Positions 53,020-63,687 are shown, numbered from the stretch's first letter. The stretch is 64,000 nt of DNA from Porticoccus hydrocarbonoclasticus MCTG13d (GCF_000744735.1 NZ_JQMM01000001.1:1860001-1924000); one strand, 5' to 3'. A program made the numbers and translations. The notes: a model not told the origin generated them from the letters alone.

Positions 53020-53958
53020 ATGACCATTCAATCCATTCTGGGAAACCTGTCGATTGAGGAGTTTCTCGCTGAATACTGGCAGAAAAAACCGCTGTTGATC
53101 CGGAATGCCTTCCCCAATTTTGAGTCGCCTCTAACACCCGATGAACTGGCAGGCCTGTCTCTGGAAGAAGAGGTGGAATCACGAATAGTCTTTGAAAAAG
53201 GTGAGTCCGGCCCCTGGGAACTTCAGCACGGCCCTTTTGATGAGAGTATTTTCGCTCAACTGCCTGAAAGCTGCTGGAGTCTTTTGGTCCAGGGCGCCGA
53301 TCTGTGGGTGCCCGAAGTCAAGGCTTTGCTGCCCCACTTCAATTTTCTGCCACCCTGGCGAGTCGATGACGTCATGGTCAGTTATGCCCCGGTCGGCGGT
53401 AGCGTCGGCCCCCACTTCGACTATTACGATGTGTTTCTTCTGCAGGGTCTGGGACAGCGTCGCTGGCAGGTTGGCCAGTTCTGCGATCAGCAATCACCGC
53501 TTGTAGCCGGCACACCACTCCGGATCCTGCAGACCTTTGATGTAGTGGATGAATGGGTTCTTCAGCCAGGCGACATGCTTTATCTGCCGCCGGGGATTTC
53601 CCATTGGGGGATCGCAGAAAATGATTGCCTCACCTACTCAATTGGTTTCAGATCACCATCGCTCACCGATATGCTTGACGACCTCACCACAGAACTGATG
53701 ACCCAGGGGAACAGCTGCTACTACCGGGACCCACCCCTAACGCCTGGCATGGCAACTGAAGTGATTAATCCTGCCTTCATCAAGCAGGTGCAAGCCATGC
53801 TCAGGGAGATAGCGGAAGATAAAACGTTACTAGGGGACTGGTTTGCCCGCTACATGACCGCACCGAAGTACCCGGAATTGGTCGATGAAGCGGACGTTGA
53901 TCGACGCGCCACGATTGATGGCAGACATTATTTAAACGGAGAGCAGGTCGATAAATAG
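53020..53958 (+). CDS. roxA: JmjC-type ribosomal oxygenase (RoxA/YcfD family)
   Basis: 2-oxoglutarate/Fe(II) oxygenase that hydroxylates an arginine of ribosomal protein L16 in E. coli. 312 residues from the ATG with GAGGA five bases upstream. Iron ligands: H and D in 'GSVGPHFDYYDVFLLQ' and the distal His in 'LPPGISHWGIAEND'. 'FLAEYWQKKPLLIRNAFPNF' is the standard N-terminal motif. Directly after purB. Confidence 0.92.
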   Translation: MTIQSILGNLSIEEFLAEYWQKKPLLIRNAFPNFESPLTPDELAGLSLEEEVESRIVFEKGESGPWELQHGPFDESIFAQLPESCWSLLVQGADLWVPEVKALLPHFNFLPPWRVDDVMVSYAPVGGSVGPHFDYYDVFLLQGLGQRRWQVGQFCDQQSPLVAGTPLRILQTFDVVDEWVLQPGDMLYLPPGISHWGIAENDCLTYSIGFRSPSLTDMLDDLTTELMTQGNSCYYRDPPLTPGMATEVINPAFIKQVQAMLREIAEDKTLLGDWFARYMTAPKYPELVDEADVDRRATIDGRHYLNGEQVDK

Positions 53959-53992
53959 TGCATCACCTTCGGCTTACTGACAGTCACCTGCA

Positions 53993-55720
53993 TTACTTAT
54001 CGATAGCAACGCCGCCTCCGGGCCAACGGGTATCGGTCACACCTGAACGACGACCACTCTTTTCAGCAATAGCCTGAACTTTGCCCAGCACACGGGCGTG
54101 AGGAGATGTTTCATGCCCCATTTCCTCAAGTATTTGGATGGTATCGGGGCTAATACCTCGCTCAAACACAACCTGGTCAGGCAGCCATTGATGATGAATA
54201 CGGGGTACCGCAGCAGCTTCGGCAATATTCATATCAAAATCGAGGTGATTAAGAATATGCTGCAACACCACCGTAATAATGGTACTGCCCCCCGGGCTGC
54301 CCGTTGCCATAATCGGTTTTCCGTCCCGGAATACTATCGTAGGTGTCATTGAAGACAGCGGCCGTTTTCCCGGACCGATAGCATTGGCTTCTTCACCGGT
54401 CAGCCCGTAGGCATTGGGCACCCCGGCCTTTGCCGAGAAATCATCCATTTCATTATTGAGCAGAAAACCGCCGCCCGTCACAGCAATACCACTACCGTAT
54501 GAAAAATTCAGTGTATAGGTATTGCTCACTACATTGCCCTGCTCGTCCCAGACGACAAAATGGGTTGTTTGGGGGCTTTCTTCAGGCACAGCCAGGTGCG
54601 GCTGGACGTCCTCCGACCGACTGGCCCTGCTCAGATCAATGTCCTTGCGCAACTGTGCTGCATACTGCTTATCAATGAGACGGTCTACCGGAACCGGGTA
54701 ATAGTCCGGGTCACCAAGGTGTCTGCTGCGGTCAGCATAAGCACGCCGCATGGACTCTATCAGGCGATGCAGGTAAGCGGCACTGTTGTGACCATGGGGC
54801 ACCAAATCCCAGCCCTCCAGTATATTGAGCATCTGGATGAGATGAACACCGCCAGAGGATGGCGGTGGCATGGAATCAATTCGATAACCACGATAGATCC
54901 CAGATATGGGCCGGCGCTCAACAACCCGATATTTAACCAGATCACGGGCTGTAATAAGCCCCTTCCCCCTCGCCATTTCATCGGTAATCAGTTTGGCAAC
55001 CGGACCACGATAGAATCCATCGGTACCTCTGGTGGCAATAAGCTCCAACGTGGTCGCCAGGTCAGCCTGGCGCCATAGGCTGCCAACCTTTAGCGGCTTA
55101 CCATCTGAGCGAAAAAAATAGCTGGAAGATGCCGGATGGGACTGTAACCGGGGGGCAGCCTTATTGAGTGAAGCAGCCAGTTCATGGTTCACAACAAAGC
55201 CCTTTCTGGCCAGTGCGATAGCCGGCGCCATGACTTTTGACAGGCTCATCGTGCCGTAACGTTCAAGCGCGTGAACCAGGCCGGCCACTGTCCCGGGGAC
55301 ACCGACAGCCTGATGGCTGAATCGGGAGAGTGATTTATCAACTTTCCCATTGTGGTCAAGAAATTGATCCTTTCGGGCAGCAGCCGGAGCCATTTCACGG
55401 TAGTCGATAGCCAGTGTTTTATCTTTCTCGGCCAGATACACCATCATGAACCCGCCGCCACCGAGATTACCGGCCTGAGGCAGGGTAACAGCCAGCGCAA
55501 AACCAGTGGCGACAGCTGCATCCACCGCATTGCCCCCCCGTTTCAAAATATCGGCGCCCACCTGACTGGCCAGATACTCCTGGGATACAACCATACCGCC
55601 ATCAGAATAAACCGGATGAAAGCGGTCGTCGTATTCAAAAATTATCGGTGCCTCATCGGCATAAAGCATCGCCGGCAATAACATTGCCATTAGTATCGAT
55701 CTTATGATTAAAGCACCCAC
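53993..55720 (-). CDS. ggt: Gamma-glutamyltranspeptidase
   Basis: Periplasmic Ntn-hydrolase cleaving glutathione and other gamma-glutamyl compounds; it self-cleaves into two subunits. Signal peptide at the N-terminus from a GTG start preceded by AGGGA. The catalytic Thr is T385 in 'SPQTTHFVVWDEQGN', and the substrate-binding 'PLSSMTPTIVF' and 'GSPGGSTIITVV' follow. 575 residues, normal. Convergent with roxA. Confidence 0.95.
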   Translation of the reverse strand: MGALIIRSILMAMLLPAMLYADEAPIIFEYDDRFHPVYSDGGMVVSQEYLASQVGADILKRGGNAVDAAVATGFALAVTLPQAGNLGGGGFMMVYLAEKDKTLAIDYREMAPAAARKDQFLDHNGKVDKSLSRFSHQAVGVPGTVAGLVHALERYGTMSLSKVMAPAIALARKGFVVNHELAASLNKAAPRLQSHPASSSYFFRSDGKPLKVGSLWRQADLATTLELIATRGTDGFYRGPVAKLITDEMARGKGLITARDLVKYRVVERRPISGIYRGYRIDSMPPPSSGGVHLIQMLNILEGWDLVPHGHNSAAYLHRLIESMRRAYADRSRHLGDPDYYPVPVDRLIDKQYAAQLRKDIDLSRASRSEDVQPHLAVPEESPQTTHFVVWDEQGNVVSNTYTLNFSYGSGIAVTGGGFLLNNEMDDFSAKAGVPNAYGLTGEEANAIGPGKRPLSSMTPTIVFRDGKPIMATGSPGGSTIITVVLQHILNHLDFDMNIAEAAAVPRIHHQWLPDQVVFERGISPDTIQILEEMGHETSPHARVLGKVQAIAEKSGRRSGVTDTRWPGGGVAIDK

Positions 55721-55821
55721 ATTTATTCCCTGTTGTCTTCCAGTACTGATCTTAGCGTAACATCCACCACTGTTTATATGGCCATCCCACAGCTAAGATA
55801 AGCAAAAAGAGGGGGTGCTCT

Positions 55822-56793
55822 GTGGAAACGGTTGACTTTTTTCCTATTGAGGTTGAACAAACCAGTTGGCAAAACTCAAATGTGCAGCTCAAGGCGATAC
55901 GTCATCAAGTGTTCGTCGATGAACAACATGTACCCATTGAAGAAGAGATTGATGAACACGATCCAGTTGCCATGCATTGGCTCGCGTATGGACCTGACGA
56001 TATTCCTATGGCGACAGCCAGAATGCTGCCAGATGGCCAGATTGGCAGGATGGCTGTATTAAAGGACTATCGGCAGTTGGGTGTCGGATCGGCACTGATG
56101 CGCAAAATGATCAAATACGCCGTCCGTGAGGGGCACCAGGAGCTGACGCTGAATGCACAAATCACGGCATTACCTTTTTACGAGGGCTTCGGTTTTACTG
56201 TACAGGGCGAAAATTTTCTCGATGCGGGTATCCCACACAGAAAAATGGTACTGGACCTGCACCAATTTACAGATCACACACCAAAACCGGTTCTGAAAGA
56301 AATTACCGAAGAAGATCGCCAACGAATTTCCGTTGAAGGACTGGATCAATTCCGTGATCAGGCTGTTTCACTGGTACAGCTGGCCCATCGGGAGGTTCGT
56401 ATTTTTTCAGAGCGACTGGAAGCGGCTATCTACAGCAATACTGAGTTTTGCGATGCAATTTACACATTTGCGACCAGCCACCCGCTGGCCAGGGTGAACA
56501 TTCTGGTCAGGGATCTTTATCAGATCAGACACCAAACCAACCAGCTCAAGGAACTCTGTCACCGCCTGCCCAGCCGCATCCAGATGCGAAAATTCAATTC
56601 ACTGGAACCCTGTCTGCACCGTGAATTTTTATTGATCGACAAGAGCGGCATACTCTACAAACAAGAGCCCGAACGGTTTATCGGTTATGCCGTGTCATAT
56701 GCCCCACTGGAAGCAGTTGAACTTGTGGAGGAATTTGATAACCATTGGGAGCAGGGAGAAGTGGACCCGGAGTTACGACGCCTGCACATCTAG
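55822..56793 (+). CDS. GNAT acetyltransferase with C-terminal PLD-like (DUF7931-type) domain
   Basis: 323 residues in two parts. Residues 1-150 form a GNAT domain with 'FVDEQHVPIEEEIDEHDP', the acetyl-CoA site 'VLKDYRQLGVGSALMRKMI' and 'NAQITALPFYEGFGF'. Residues 175-323 form a second domain with 'REVRIFSERLEAAIYSNTEF' and 'LARVNILVRDL', which I recall from gammaproteobacterial fusions annotated as DUF7931. Substrate unknown. GTG start with GAGGGGG seven bases upstream; divergent from ggt. Confidence 0.8.
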   Translation: METVDFFPIEVEQTSWQNSNVQLKAIRHQVFVDEQHVPIEEEIDEHDPVAMHWLAYGPDDIPMATARMLPDGQIGRMAVLKDYRQLGVGSALMRKMIKYAVREGHQELTLNAQITALPFYEGFGFTVQGENFLDAGIPHRKMVLDLHQFTDHTPKPVLKEITEEDRQRISVEGLDQFRDQAVSLVQLAHREVRIFSERLEAAIYSNTEFCDAIYTFATSHPLARVNILVRDLYQIRHQTNQLKELCHRLPSRIQMRKFNSLEPCLHREFLLIDKSGILYKQEPERFIGYAVSYAPLEAVELVEEFDNHWEQGEVDPELRRLHI

Positions 56794-56815
56794 GTGGACA
56801 CTACTCTTAAACCGA

Positions 56816-56856
56816 CGAGAAAAAAAACGCCGTTCCCAGGAACAGCGTTTTTCTCG
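56816..56856. terminator. Bidirectional terminator between the GNAT gene and glcB
   Basis: CGAGAAAA...ACGC / GCGT...TTTTCTCG with an inner GTTCC / GGAAC stem; A-rich on the left and T-rich on the right, so it works for both convergent genes. Confidence 0.85.
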
Positions 56857-56870
56857 GGCAATATCGACGA

Positions 56871-59036
56871 TTACTGTAACTTCGCCTTCTGCCGATAGGC
56901 ATGCAACAGAGGTTCAGTATAACCACTGGGCTGAGCACAGCCCTTGAACACCAGATCACATGCCGCAGCAAACGCCACACTGGTATCAAAGTTTGACGCC
57001 ATGGGACGGTAATCCGGATCGTCAGCATTTTGGGCATCGACAATTTTAGCCATGCGCTTCATGGTTTCCATCACCTGCTCTTCGCCACAAATCCCATGGC
57101 GCAACCAGTTGGCTATGTGCTGGCTAGAAATACGCAAAGTCGCGCGGTCTTCCATAAGACCAACATTATTGATATCAGGTACCTTGGAGCAACCAATGCC
57201 CTGCTCCACCCACCGAACCACATAACCAAGAATGCCTTGAGCATTGTTGTCCAGTTCTTTCTGAATGTCCTCTGCGGTCAGTTCACCATCCAGCAGTGGG
57301 ATGGTCAAAATATCATCCACACTGGCGGGAACCCGATTCGCCAGTTCATTTTGCAGGGCAAAAACGTCTACCTGGTGATAGTGAATCGCGTGCAATGTTG
57401 CCGCAGTGGGTGAGGGTACCCAGGCAGTATTGGCACCTGCTTTTGGGTGGCCTATCTTGGCCACCATCATATCGGCCATATGGTCTGGAATCGGCCACAT
57501 GCCCTTGCCAATCTGGGCACGTCCTTTCAGTCCACAAGCCAGCCCCACATCCACGTTCTGGTCTTCGTAGGCGGTGATCCACTTCAGGGTCTTCAACTGG
57601 CCCTTTGGCGCAAACGGACCTGCTTCCATACTGGTATGAATCTCGTCACCTGTGCGGTCGAGAAAACCTGTATTAATAAAGACCACACGCTCACTGGCGG
57701 CGCGAATACACTCTTTCAGGTTTACAGAGGTACGGCGCTCCTCATCCATAATGCCCACTTTTAGGGTATTTCTGGGCAAAGCAAGGGCATCTTCCACCGC
57801 ATTGAACAGGCTGTTGGTAAATGCCACCTCTTCCGGACCGTGCATTTTCGGCTTTACGATATAAACACTGCCGGTTTTACTGTTGCGGACGGTGCTGTTG
57901 CCTTTCAGGTCATGAATGGCGATCAGACTGGTGATCATGGCATCCATAATCCCTTCCGGAATTTCATTACACCCAGCGTCAAGGATCGCAGGGTTGGTCA
58001 TCAGGTGACCCACATTGCGGACAAACAGCAAGCTGCGGCCGGGTAAGACCAGATCACCGCCATTCGGGCTGGTGTATTCGCGGTCCGGGTTCATGCGGCG
58101 CACAATGGTCTTGCCAGCCTTGTTGAGGGTTTCCTCAAGATCGCCTTTCATCAGGCCAAGCCAGTTGCGGTAAACCAGCGCCTTGTCTTCGGCATCGACA
58201 GCGGCCACGGAGTCTTCACAGTCCATGATGGTGGTCAAGGCTGCTTCCATCAGGATGTCTTTGACGCCCGCCGCGTCTGAAGAGCCAATTTGACTATTTC
58301 GATCAATTTGAATTTCCATATGTATCTTGTTGTTTTCAAAAAGAATAGCTCTAGGATTTTCAGCATCTCCCTGGTATCCGACAAATTTTCCCGGATCAGC
58401 GAGACCAACCTGACTACCGTCATCCAGCATCACCTGCAACCGGCCATCAATAACACGGTATTGAGTGGCATTTTTGTGGGAATGACCAGCAAGAGGTACT
58501 GTGTCATCAAGGAGTTTTCGGGCATACGCGATTACTAGGGCACCGCGAGCCGGGTTGTACTTCGCCGTCTTCTCGGCACCATCGGTTTCCGGAAGGACAT
58601 CGGTACCATAAAGTGCATCGTATAGACTACCCCAGCGAGCATTGGCCGCATTCAGGGCAAAGCGGGCATTCATGACGGGCACCACCAATTGCGGTCCTGC
58701 CTGTTGGGCAATTTCGGGGTCAACTTTCTCCGTCGTGATCGAGAAACCTTCACCCTCTGGAACCAGATAATCAATTTCTGTCAGGAAGGCCTTGTAATCG
58801 GCAAGGTTGTGAGCCCGACCGCTATGCTGCTGATGCCAGGCATCAATTTGTGCCTGCAGCTGATCACGCTTTTTAAGCAGTTGACGATTTTTGGGCGCAA
58901 ATTCATCGATAATTGCGCTGAATGACTGCCAGAAAGCCGCCAGATCAATTCCAGTGCCGGGGATAATGTCGTGTTTGACGAGGTCGTGAATGGCTTGGGA
59001 CACCTGAAGTCCACTCACTTGAATACGTTCAGTCAT
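56871..59036 (-). CDS. glcB: Malate synthase G
   Basis: Condenses glyoxylate with acetyl-CoA to malate. 721 residues, the monomeric G type. '[18 protein letters not shown]', '[19 protein letters not shown]', '[20 protein letters not shown]', and '[19 protein letters not shown]' are characteristic. Paired with isocitrate lyase 1.2 kb away across a LysR gene. Confidence 0.96.
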   Translation of the reverse strand: MTERIQVSGLQVSQAIHDLVKHDIIPGTGIDLAAFWQSFSAIIDEFAPKNRQLLKKRDQLQAQIDAWHQQHSGRAHNLADYKAFLTEIDYLVPEGEGFSITTEKVDPEIAQQAGPQLVVPVMNARFALNAANARWGSLYDALYGTDVLPETDGAEKTAKYNPARGALVIAYARKLLDDTVPLAGHSHKNATQYRVIDGRLQVMLDDGSQVGLADPGKFVGYQGDAENPRAILFENNKIHMEIQIDRNSQIGSSDAAGVKDILMEAALTTIMDCEDSVAAVDAEDKALVYRNWLGLMKGDLEETLNKAGKTIVRRMNPDREYTSPNGGDLVLPGRSLLFVRNVGHLMTNPAILDAGCNEIPEGIMDAMITSLIAIHDLKGNSTVRNSKTGSVYIVKPKMHGPEEVAFTNSLFNAVEDALALPRNTLKVGIMDEERRTSVNLKECIRAASERVVFINTGFLDRTGDEIHTSMEAGPFAPKGQLKTLKWITAYEDQNVDVGLACGLKGRAQIGKGMWPIPDHMADMMVAKIGHPKAGANTAWVPSPTAATLHAIHYHQVDVFALQNELANRVPASVDDILTIPLLDGELTAEDIQKELDNNAQGILGYVVRWVEQGIGCSKVPDINNVGLMEDRATLRISSQHIANWLRHGICGEEQVMETMKRMAKIVDAQNADDPDYRPMASNFDTSVAFAAACDLVFKGCAQPSGYTEPLLHAYRQKAKLQ

Positions 59037-59155
59037 GATTGAGCCCTGTGGTTACGATAGGGAAGACGAGCGAGAATTGTAGGGAACCCGGTGGGGATTT
59101 AGCAATTTTATAGGTATTATTTTCGCTATTTACTCAACGAATGACGTTAGCCGTA

Positions 59156-60094
59156 TCAATCCAGTGTTTTCGCCACGTCTGCAATGGTTCGCCGTATCCA
59201 CTGATGTGCAGGATTGTGCTGCAACAGTGGACTCCAGGCCATTTTCAGCTCGATTTCCGGAATATCAAAGGGTGGCTCGAGAATCGCCACATGCGGATTA
59301 TCCACCAGTAATGAGGCAGCCTTGGTAGGCAAAGTAATCACCAGATCATGCAACTCAGCCAACCTCATGGCAGCCTGATAATGGCGGGTGAACACCCGGA
59401 TACGACGTTTCTTGCCAATCCTGGTCAAGGCCTCATCGACCCAACCAAGGCGCTGCTCAGCCCCGGGTTCCATACCGACCCCGACGCCCATCCCTGTTTT
59501 ACTGACCCAGACATGGCCGCTATCCAGATAATTGTCCAGAGTAAAGTCGTGAATAATCGGATTGTGGATACTCGCCACACAGGAAAACGTATCCCGCCAA
59601 ATGGTCATCTGATGAAACGACTGCGGCAACACGTCGAAACGGTTGATCACCAGATCAATACTGCCCTGCTCGACATCCTGATAACTGATATCGCTGGGCG
59701 TCAATACATCAAGTGTTATGTTTGGAGCTTCAGAGCGTAAACGACGCATCAGATGCGGCAACAATGTCGACTCGGTATAGTCGCTGACAGAGATCCGGAA
59801 GACCCGGTCAGCCTCAGCTGCATTGAACTCGCGCCGGGGAACAACCGCTTTTTCAACAGACGCCAAAACTTCCCGGACTATGGGCTGTAGCTGTTCGGCC
59901 CGCTCAGTGGGTGTCATGCCATCACTGGTTCTCACCAGTAATGGATCATTGAATAAGTCCCGAAGTCGCCTCAGACCATTACTCATGGCTGGCTGACTGA
60001 TACCCATATTCTCCGCAGCTCTGGTAACATTGCGCTCTTTCAGCAGCACATCCAGATACACCAGCAGATTCAGATCGACGTTTCTTATATTCAT
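59156..60094 (-). CDS. LysR-type regulator divergent from aceA
   Basis: 312 residues. HTH: 'NLLVYLDVLLKERNVTRAAE', 'ISQPAMSNGLRRLRDLFNDP'; effector domain from about 95. The NodD/PnbR-like opening 'MNIRNVDLNLLVYLDVLL' is typical of a LysR branch controlling catabolic genes. It lies between glcB and aceA, so it is the obvious candidate regulator of the glyoxylate shunt; this is inferred from position. Confidence 0.9.
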   Translation of the reverse strand: MNIRNVDLNLLVYLDVLLKERNVTRAAENMGISQPAMSNGLRRLRDLFNDPLLVRTSDGMTPTERAEQLQPIVREVLASVEKAVVPRREFNAAEADRVFRISVSDYTESTLLPHLMRRLRSEAPNITLDVLTPSDISYQDVEQGSIDLVINRFDVLPQSFHQMTIWRDTFSCVASIHNPIIHDFTLDNYLDSGHVWVSKTGMGVGVGMEPGAEQRLGWVDEALTRIGKKRRIRVFTRHYQAAMRLAELHDLVITLPTKAASLLVDNPHVAILEPPFDIPEIELKMAWSPLLQHNPAHQWIRRTIADVAKTLD

Positions 60095-60118
60095 TTTAAA
60101 AATACCGAAAATAATAAC

Positions 60119-60154
60119 TATAGATTAGCTAAATTTTAGGTCGATGGCTAGAAT
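60119..60154 (+). promoter_or_regulatory. Candidate LysR box and aceA promoter
   Basis: TATAGATTAGCTA (60119-60131) fits T-N11-A. A TAGAAT -10 (60149-60154, five of six) follows at 17 bases, with a poor -35 overlapping the box, as expected for activator-dependent initiation. aceA starts 50 bases later. Confidence 0.35.
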
Positions 60155-60204
60155 CCGTATCCACAAATTTTCCTTTTCTCTTATCCAAACTGGAAGGACA
60201 CACC

Positions 60205-61797
60205 ATGTCAAACTACACCAAAGAGATTGATGCTGTAGCCAAAGTGCGCAATGCCAACAGCACCTGGAGCGCCATCAACCCCGAGTCGGCAGCCCGCATG
60301 CGTATTCAGAACCGTTTCCGCACTGGTCTGGATATTGCCCGCTATACTGCCAAAATCATGCGTGATGATATGGCAGCTTATGATGCCGACAGCTCTCAAT
60401 ACACCCAATCCCTGGGTTGCTGGCATGGCTTTATCGGTCAACAAAAACTGATCGCCATCAAAAAACACCTCAAAACCACCAAGAAACGCTACCTGTACCT
60501 GTCAGGCTGGATGGTTGCCGCACTGCGTTCTGAGTTCGGCCCCCTGCCCGATCAGTCAATGCACGAAAAAACCTCTGTTTCTTCGCTGATCGAAGAGCTT
60601 TATACATTTCTTCGCCAGGCCGATGCCCGCGAGCTGGATCAGCTGTTCATGGACCTGGATGCTGCCCGCGAAGCCGGAGATAAAGCAAAAGAAGCCGACC
60701 TGTTAAACCAGATCGAGAATTTTGAGACCCACGTGGTACCGATCGTCGCCGATATCGATGCCGGTTTTGGCAACCCCGAAGCGACCTACCTGTTGGCGAA
60801 GAAAATGATCGAAGCGGGCGCATGCTGTATCCAGATTGAGAACCAGGTATCGGACGAAAAGCAATGCGGTCACCAGGACGGTAAAGTCACTGTCCCCCAC
60901 TCCGACTTCCTGGCCAAAATCAATGCTGTTCGCTACGCGTTCCTGGAGCTGGGTGTCGACGACGGCGTTATCGTTGCACGTACCGACTCCCTCGGCGCTG
61001 GCCTGACCAAGCAGATTGCTGTGACCAACGAACCCGGCGATTTGGGTGACCAGTACAACAGCTTCCTCGATGGTGATTACGTACAGAGTGCAGAAGACAT
61101 CCAGAACGGTGATGTAGTAATCAAGGCCAATGGCAAGCTACTCAAACCAAAACGTCTGGCCTCAGGTCTGTTCCAGTTCCGCAAGGACACCGGTATTGAC
61201 CGCGTCGTTCTGGACTGTATCACCAGCCTGCAAAATGGCGCCGACCTGCTGTGGATCGAAACCGAAAAACCCCACGTTGGTCAGATCGCTGAAATGGTTA
61301 ACCGAATTCGCGAAGCAGTGCCCAATGCCAAACTGGTCTACAACAACAGTCCTTCCTTCAACTGGACGTTGAACTTCCGCCAGCAGGTCTTTGATGCCAT
61401 GCAGGCTGAAGGCAAAGATGTTTCTGCATATGATCGCGAAAAACTGATGAGCGTAGACTACGATGAAACCGAGCTGGCGAAGCTGGCTGACGAGAAAATC
61501 CGCACCTTCCAGGCGGACGCGGCTCGCGAGGCGGGTATCTTCCACCACCTGATCACCCTGCCGACCTACCACACGGCTGCCCTGTCCACTGACAATCTGG
61601 CAAAAGGCTACTTTGCAGATCAGGGTATGCTGGCTTATGTGAAAGGCGTTCAACGCCAGGAAATCCGTCAGGGCATCGCCTGCGTAAAACACCAGAACAT
61701 GGCTGGTTCCGATATCGGTGATAACCACAAAGAATATTTTGCTGGTGAAGCCGCTCTCAAGGCCGGCGGTAAAGACAATACAATGAACCAGTTCTAG
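60205..61797 (+). CDS. aceA: Isocitrate lyase
   Basis: Splits isocitrate to glyoxylate and succinate. 530 residues, the long Pseudomonas-type subfamily. The catalytic loop is 'DEKQCGHQDGK' (C221; KQCGH replaces KKCGH of the E. coli type), with 'DIDAGFGNPEATY' and 'NNSPSFNWTLNFRQQ'. Strong GGAAGGA site upstream. Confidence 0.95.
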   Translation: MSNYTKEIDAVAKVRNANSTWSAINPESAARMRIQNRFRTGLDIARYTAKIMRDDMAAYDADSSQYTQSLGCWHGFIGQQKLIAIKKHLKTTKKRYLYLSGWMVAALRSEFGPLPDQSMHEKTSVSSLIEELYTFLRQADARELDQLFMDLDAAREAGDKAKEADLLNQIENFETHVVPIVADIDAGFGNPEATYLLAKKMIEAGACCIQIENQVSDEKQCGHQDGKVTVPHSDFLAKINAVRYAFLELGVDDGVIVARTDSLGAGLTKQIAVTNEPGDLGDQYNSFLDGDYVQSAEDIQNGDVVIKANGKLLKPKRLASGLFQFRKDTGIDRVVLDCITSLQNGADLLWIETEKPHVGQIAEMVNRIREAVPNAKLVYNNSPSFNWTLNFRQQVFDAMQAEGKDVSAYDREKLMSVDYDETELAKLADEKIRTFQADAAREAGIFHHLITLPTYHTAALSTDNLAKGYFADQGMLAYVKGVQRQEIRQGIACVKHQNMAGSDIGDNHKEYFAGEAALKAGGKDNTMNQF

Positions 61798-61836
61798 AGT
61801 TCATTGATCACCTATTCCCCTAAGAGTAAAAGTTTG

Positions 61837-61863
61837 GGAGCTGCTTCGCAGCTCCTTTTTTTT
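61837..61863 (+). terminator. Rho-independent terminator after aceA
   Basis: Stem GGAGCTGC / GCAGCTCC with a TTC loop followed by eight T, 39 bases after the aceA stop. Confidence 0.92.
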
Positions 61864-62236
61864 GCCTTGCTCGTTACACTGCTGTTTCAGCATCACGCCA
61901 TGTAACCAGCTCGACACGATTCTCGAAGGCCGTATGCCTCAATGTTAGGATTTTCCCTGAATGGATCACATCAACACTACCGGCATTCATTTGAGTCAAT
62001 CACCACAGTCCGTTCGGGGATGACAGACCGGCCACCGGCTTTTCCAAAACAAGGTAAACTACTTGCTGGATTCTCAAGCGCTTCCTGTCTGTCGCTACAG
62101 CCAGTGGGCTATGAAACCAGCGTTGATAAAATAGAATTTTACTGTGGTTTATTAGCAGCTCTCACGGTGGAAGTTAGCTGCGATTTACAGGAAAAAAACC
62201 TCCGCAAATATAATAAAAAACAAAGAACTATAAGTG
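61864..62236. other. Gene-free interval between aceA and cytochrome b561
   Basis: About 370 bases. Short open frames exist on both strands but none resembles a family I know, and I see no RNA gene or strong repeat. Its right part is A+T-rich. A leftward frame near 61944-61880 ('LRHTAFENRVELVTWRDAET') looks faintly coding and might be a remnant. Confidence 0.4.
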
Positions 62237-62788
62237 CTATTTAAACTTTTTTGGAGATATTCGAAGCAACGTGTTATCGCGCAATATGTAATGGTGAAAA
62301 AGTCCCGCCAGTGCGTGAATACCTATCAAAAAATACCCTGCGCTGCCAACCATTTCATGAACCTCTTTAATGGCTTTGGCCAGCGTTTCGTTTTCCGCCA
62401 TCAATGCCGGAAAAGTCGCCCCGAAAAAAGGCACAGGCTTACCGCTGCCACTGAGTACCAGCCAACCCATCAGCGGCATGGCAATCATAAATAGGTATAA
62501 AATGGCATGCATCGACCTTCCCACCAGCACCTGCCAGCGAGGTGGCGCCGGCAAAATCTCCGGCCTCACTTGTAAAAGCTGGGCAACCAACCGGATCCAG
62601 ACAAGAATAAAAACAGTCAACCCCAGCATAAAATGCCAAGCTTTAAAGGCTTCGCGAGGGTCACTGCCCTTTGGATAGAGTTCGCGCAATTCAATACAGC
62701 CATAAACCGCGATCAACAACAGTAACATCAGCCAGTGTAAAGACACCGACACCCAACCATAATGCTCTCTCGTATTACGCCAATCCAC
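62237..62788 (-). CDS. Cytochrome b561
   Basis: Four-helix inner-membrane dihaem cytochrome, 183 residues. Haem-ligand histidines are likely in 'VSVSLHWLMLL', 'FKAWHFMLGL', 'KEVHEMVGSAGYFL' and 'IGIHALAGLFHHYIL'. It probably passes electrons from quinol to a periplasmic acceptor such as superoxide. GTG start with AGGAG five bases upstream. Confidence 0.9.
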   Translation of the reverse strand: MDWRNTREHYGWVSVSLHWLMLLLLIAVYGCIELRELYPKGSDPREAFKAWHFMLGLTVFILVWIRLVAQLLQVRPEILPAPPRWQVLVGRSMHAILYLFMIAMPLMGWLVLSGSGKPVPFFGATFPALMAENETLAKAIKEVHEMVGSAGYFLIGIHALAGLFHHYILRDNTLLRISPKKFK

Positions 62789-62878
62789 GATAACTCCTGA
62801 TAAAAAACTGTTATGCGTTTGAGCTTAACCTACTGCACCAATTGATTTGTGATATGCATCAAGCCAAACCGCTCCAAC

Positions 62879-63367
62879 TCACCCCTCTCCAACCAATGGG
62901 CTGGGCGATACGATGACGCCATTGTTATCAGCATACACATACCCACCGGGGTGGAAGGTAATACCGCCAAATGTCACTGGCACATTCAGATCACCAATTC
63001 CACGCTTGTCGGTTTTCAAAGGGATCGATGCCAGTGCCTGCACACCCAGATCCAGCTCTGCCAACGCATCAACATCGCGGACACAACCGTAAATAATCAA
63101 CCCTTCCCACCCATTCCTGACCGCATTTTCGGCAATCATATCGCCCAGCAGCGCACGCCGCAGCGAGCCACCACCGTCCACCACGAGCACTTTTCCATGA
63201 CCGGGCTTACCGGCACTCTCTTTCACCAGCGAATTGTCCTCATGACATTTAACAGTAACAATTTCACCGCCAAACGTATCCCTCCCACCATAATTAGTCA
63301 TCATTGGTTCCATTACCTGCACCAGCTCGGGATAATCATCGCAAAGATCAGGGGTTGCAAAAAACAT
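62879..63367 (-). CDS. rraA: RraA family protein (RNase E activity regulator A)
   Basis: 162 residues from the ATG at 63367, which has GGAG five bases upstream. It matches RraA: '[19 protein letters not shown]', '[16 protein letters not shown]', '[20 protein letters not shown]' and '[17 protein letters not shown]'. RraA inhibits RNase E in E. coli; related folds are aldolases, but the strong resemblance favours RraA. Confidence 0.9.
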   Translation of the reverse strand: MFFATPDLCDDYPELVQVMEPMMTNYGGRDTFGGEIVTVKCHEDNSLVKESAGKPGHGKVLVVDGGGSLRRALLGDMIAENAVRNGWEGLIIYGCVRDVDALAELDLGVQALASIPLKTDKRGIGDLNVPVTFGGITFHPGGYVYADNNGVIVSPSPLVGEG

Positions 63368-63687
63368 CATGACTCCAGCCTGTTGTTCATCCAATATTCA
63401 TTCCCAGCGGCCCGAATTGATCAGAGCGACGCCAGCAATCGATACTCTCTCTGCGTGCATGCAAACAACCCCGCACACCAACCTGATATTTGGGATAGGC
63501 AAGTTGTCGTCTGGTCTATGAACGCTTATGGGCGCTGAGATTGCCATGATCAGAGACATGGAGCAATAACAGAAATACTGCGCTTCCTGCACAATTCAAA
63601 AATAAGGCATGAATAAAGTGCTGTAAAATACAACAACAACGCCGAATTAGTCTGAAACAGACTCGCTTCTACCGTAGACTACCGACC
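63368..63687. other. Divergent interval between rraA and pabB
   Basis: About 320 bases between two divergent genes; it must hold both promoters. I see no further gene, RNA or clear operator. Confidence 0.45.

Noticed and set aside
54560-55078. Rightward 172-codon open frame inside ggt
   Set aside because: Antisense shadow; ggt is complete and conserved throughout.
61162-61728. Leftward 188-codon open frame inside aceA
   Set aside because: Shadow caused by biased codon use of a highly expressed gene.
61942-62244. 100-codon rightward frame after aceA
   Set aside because: No ribosome site and composition not protein-like.
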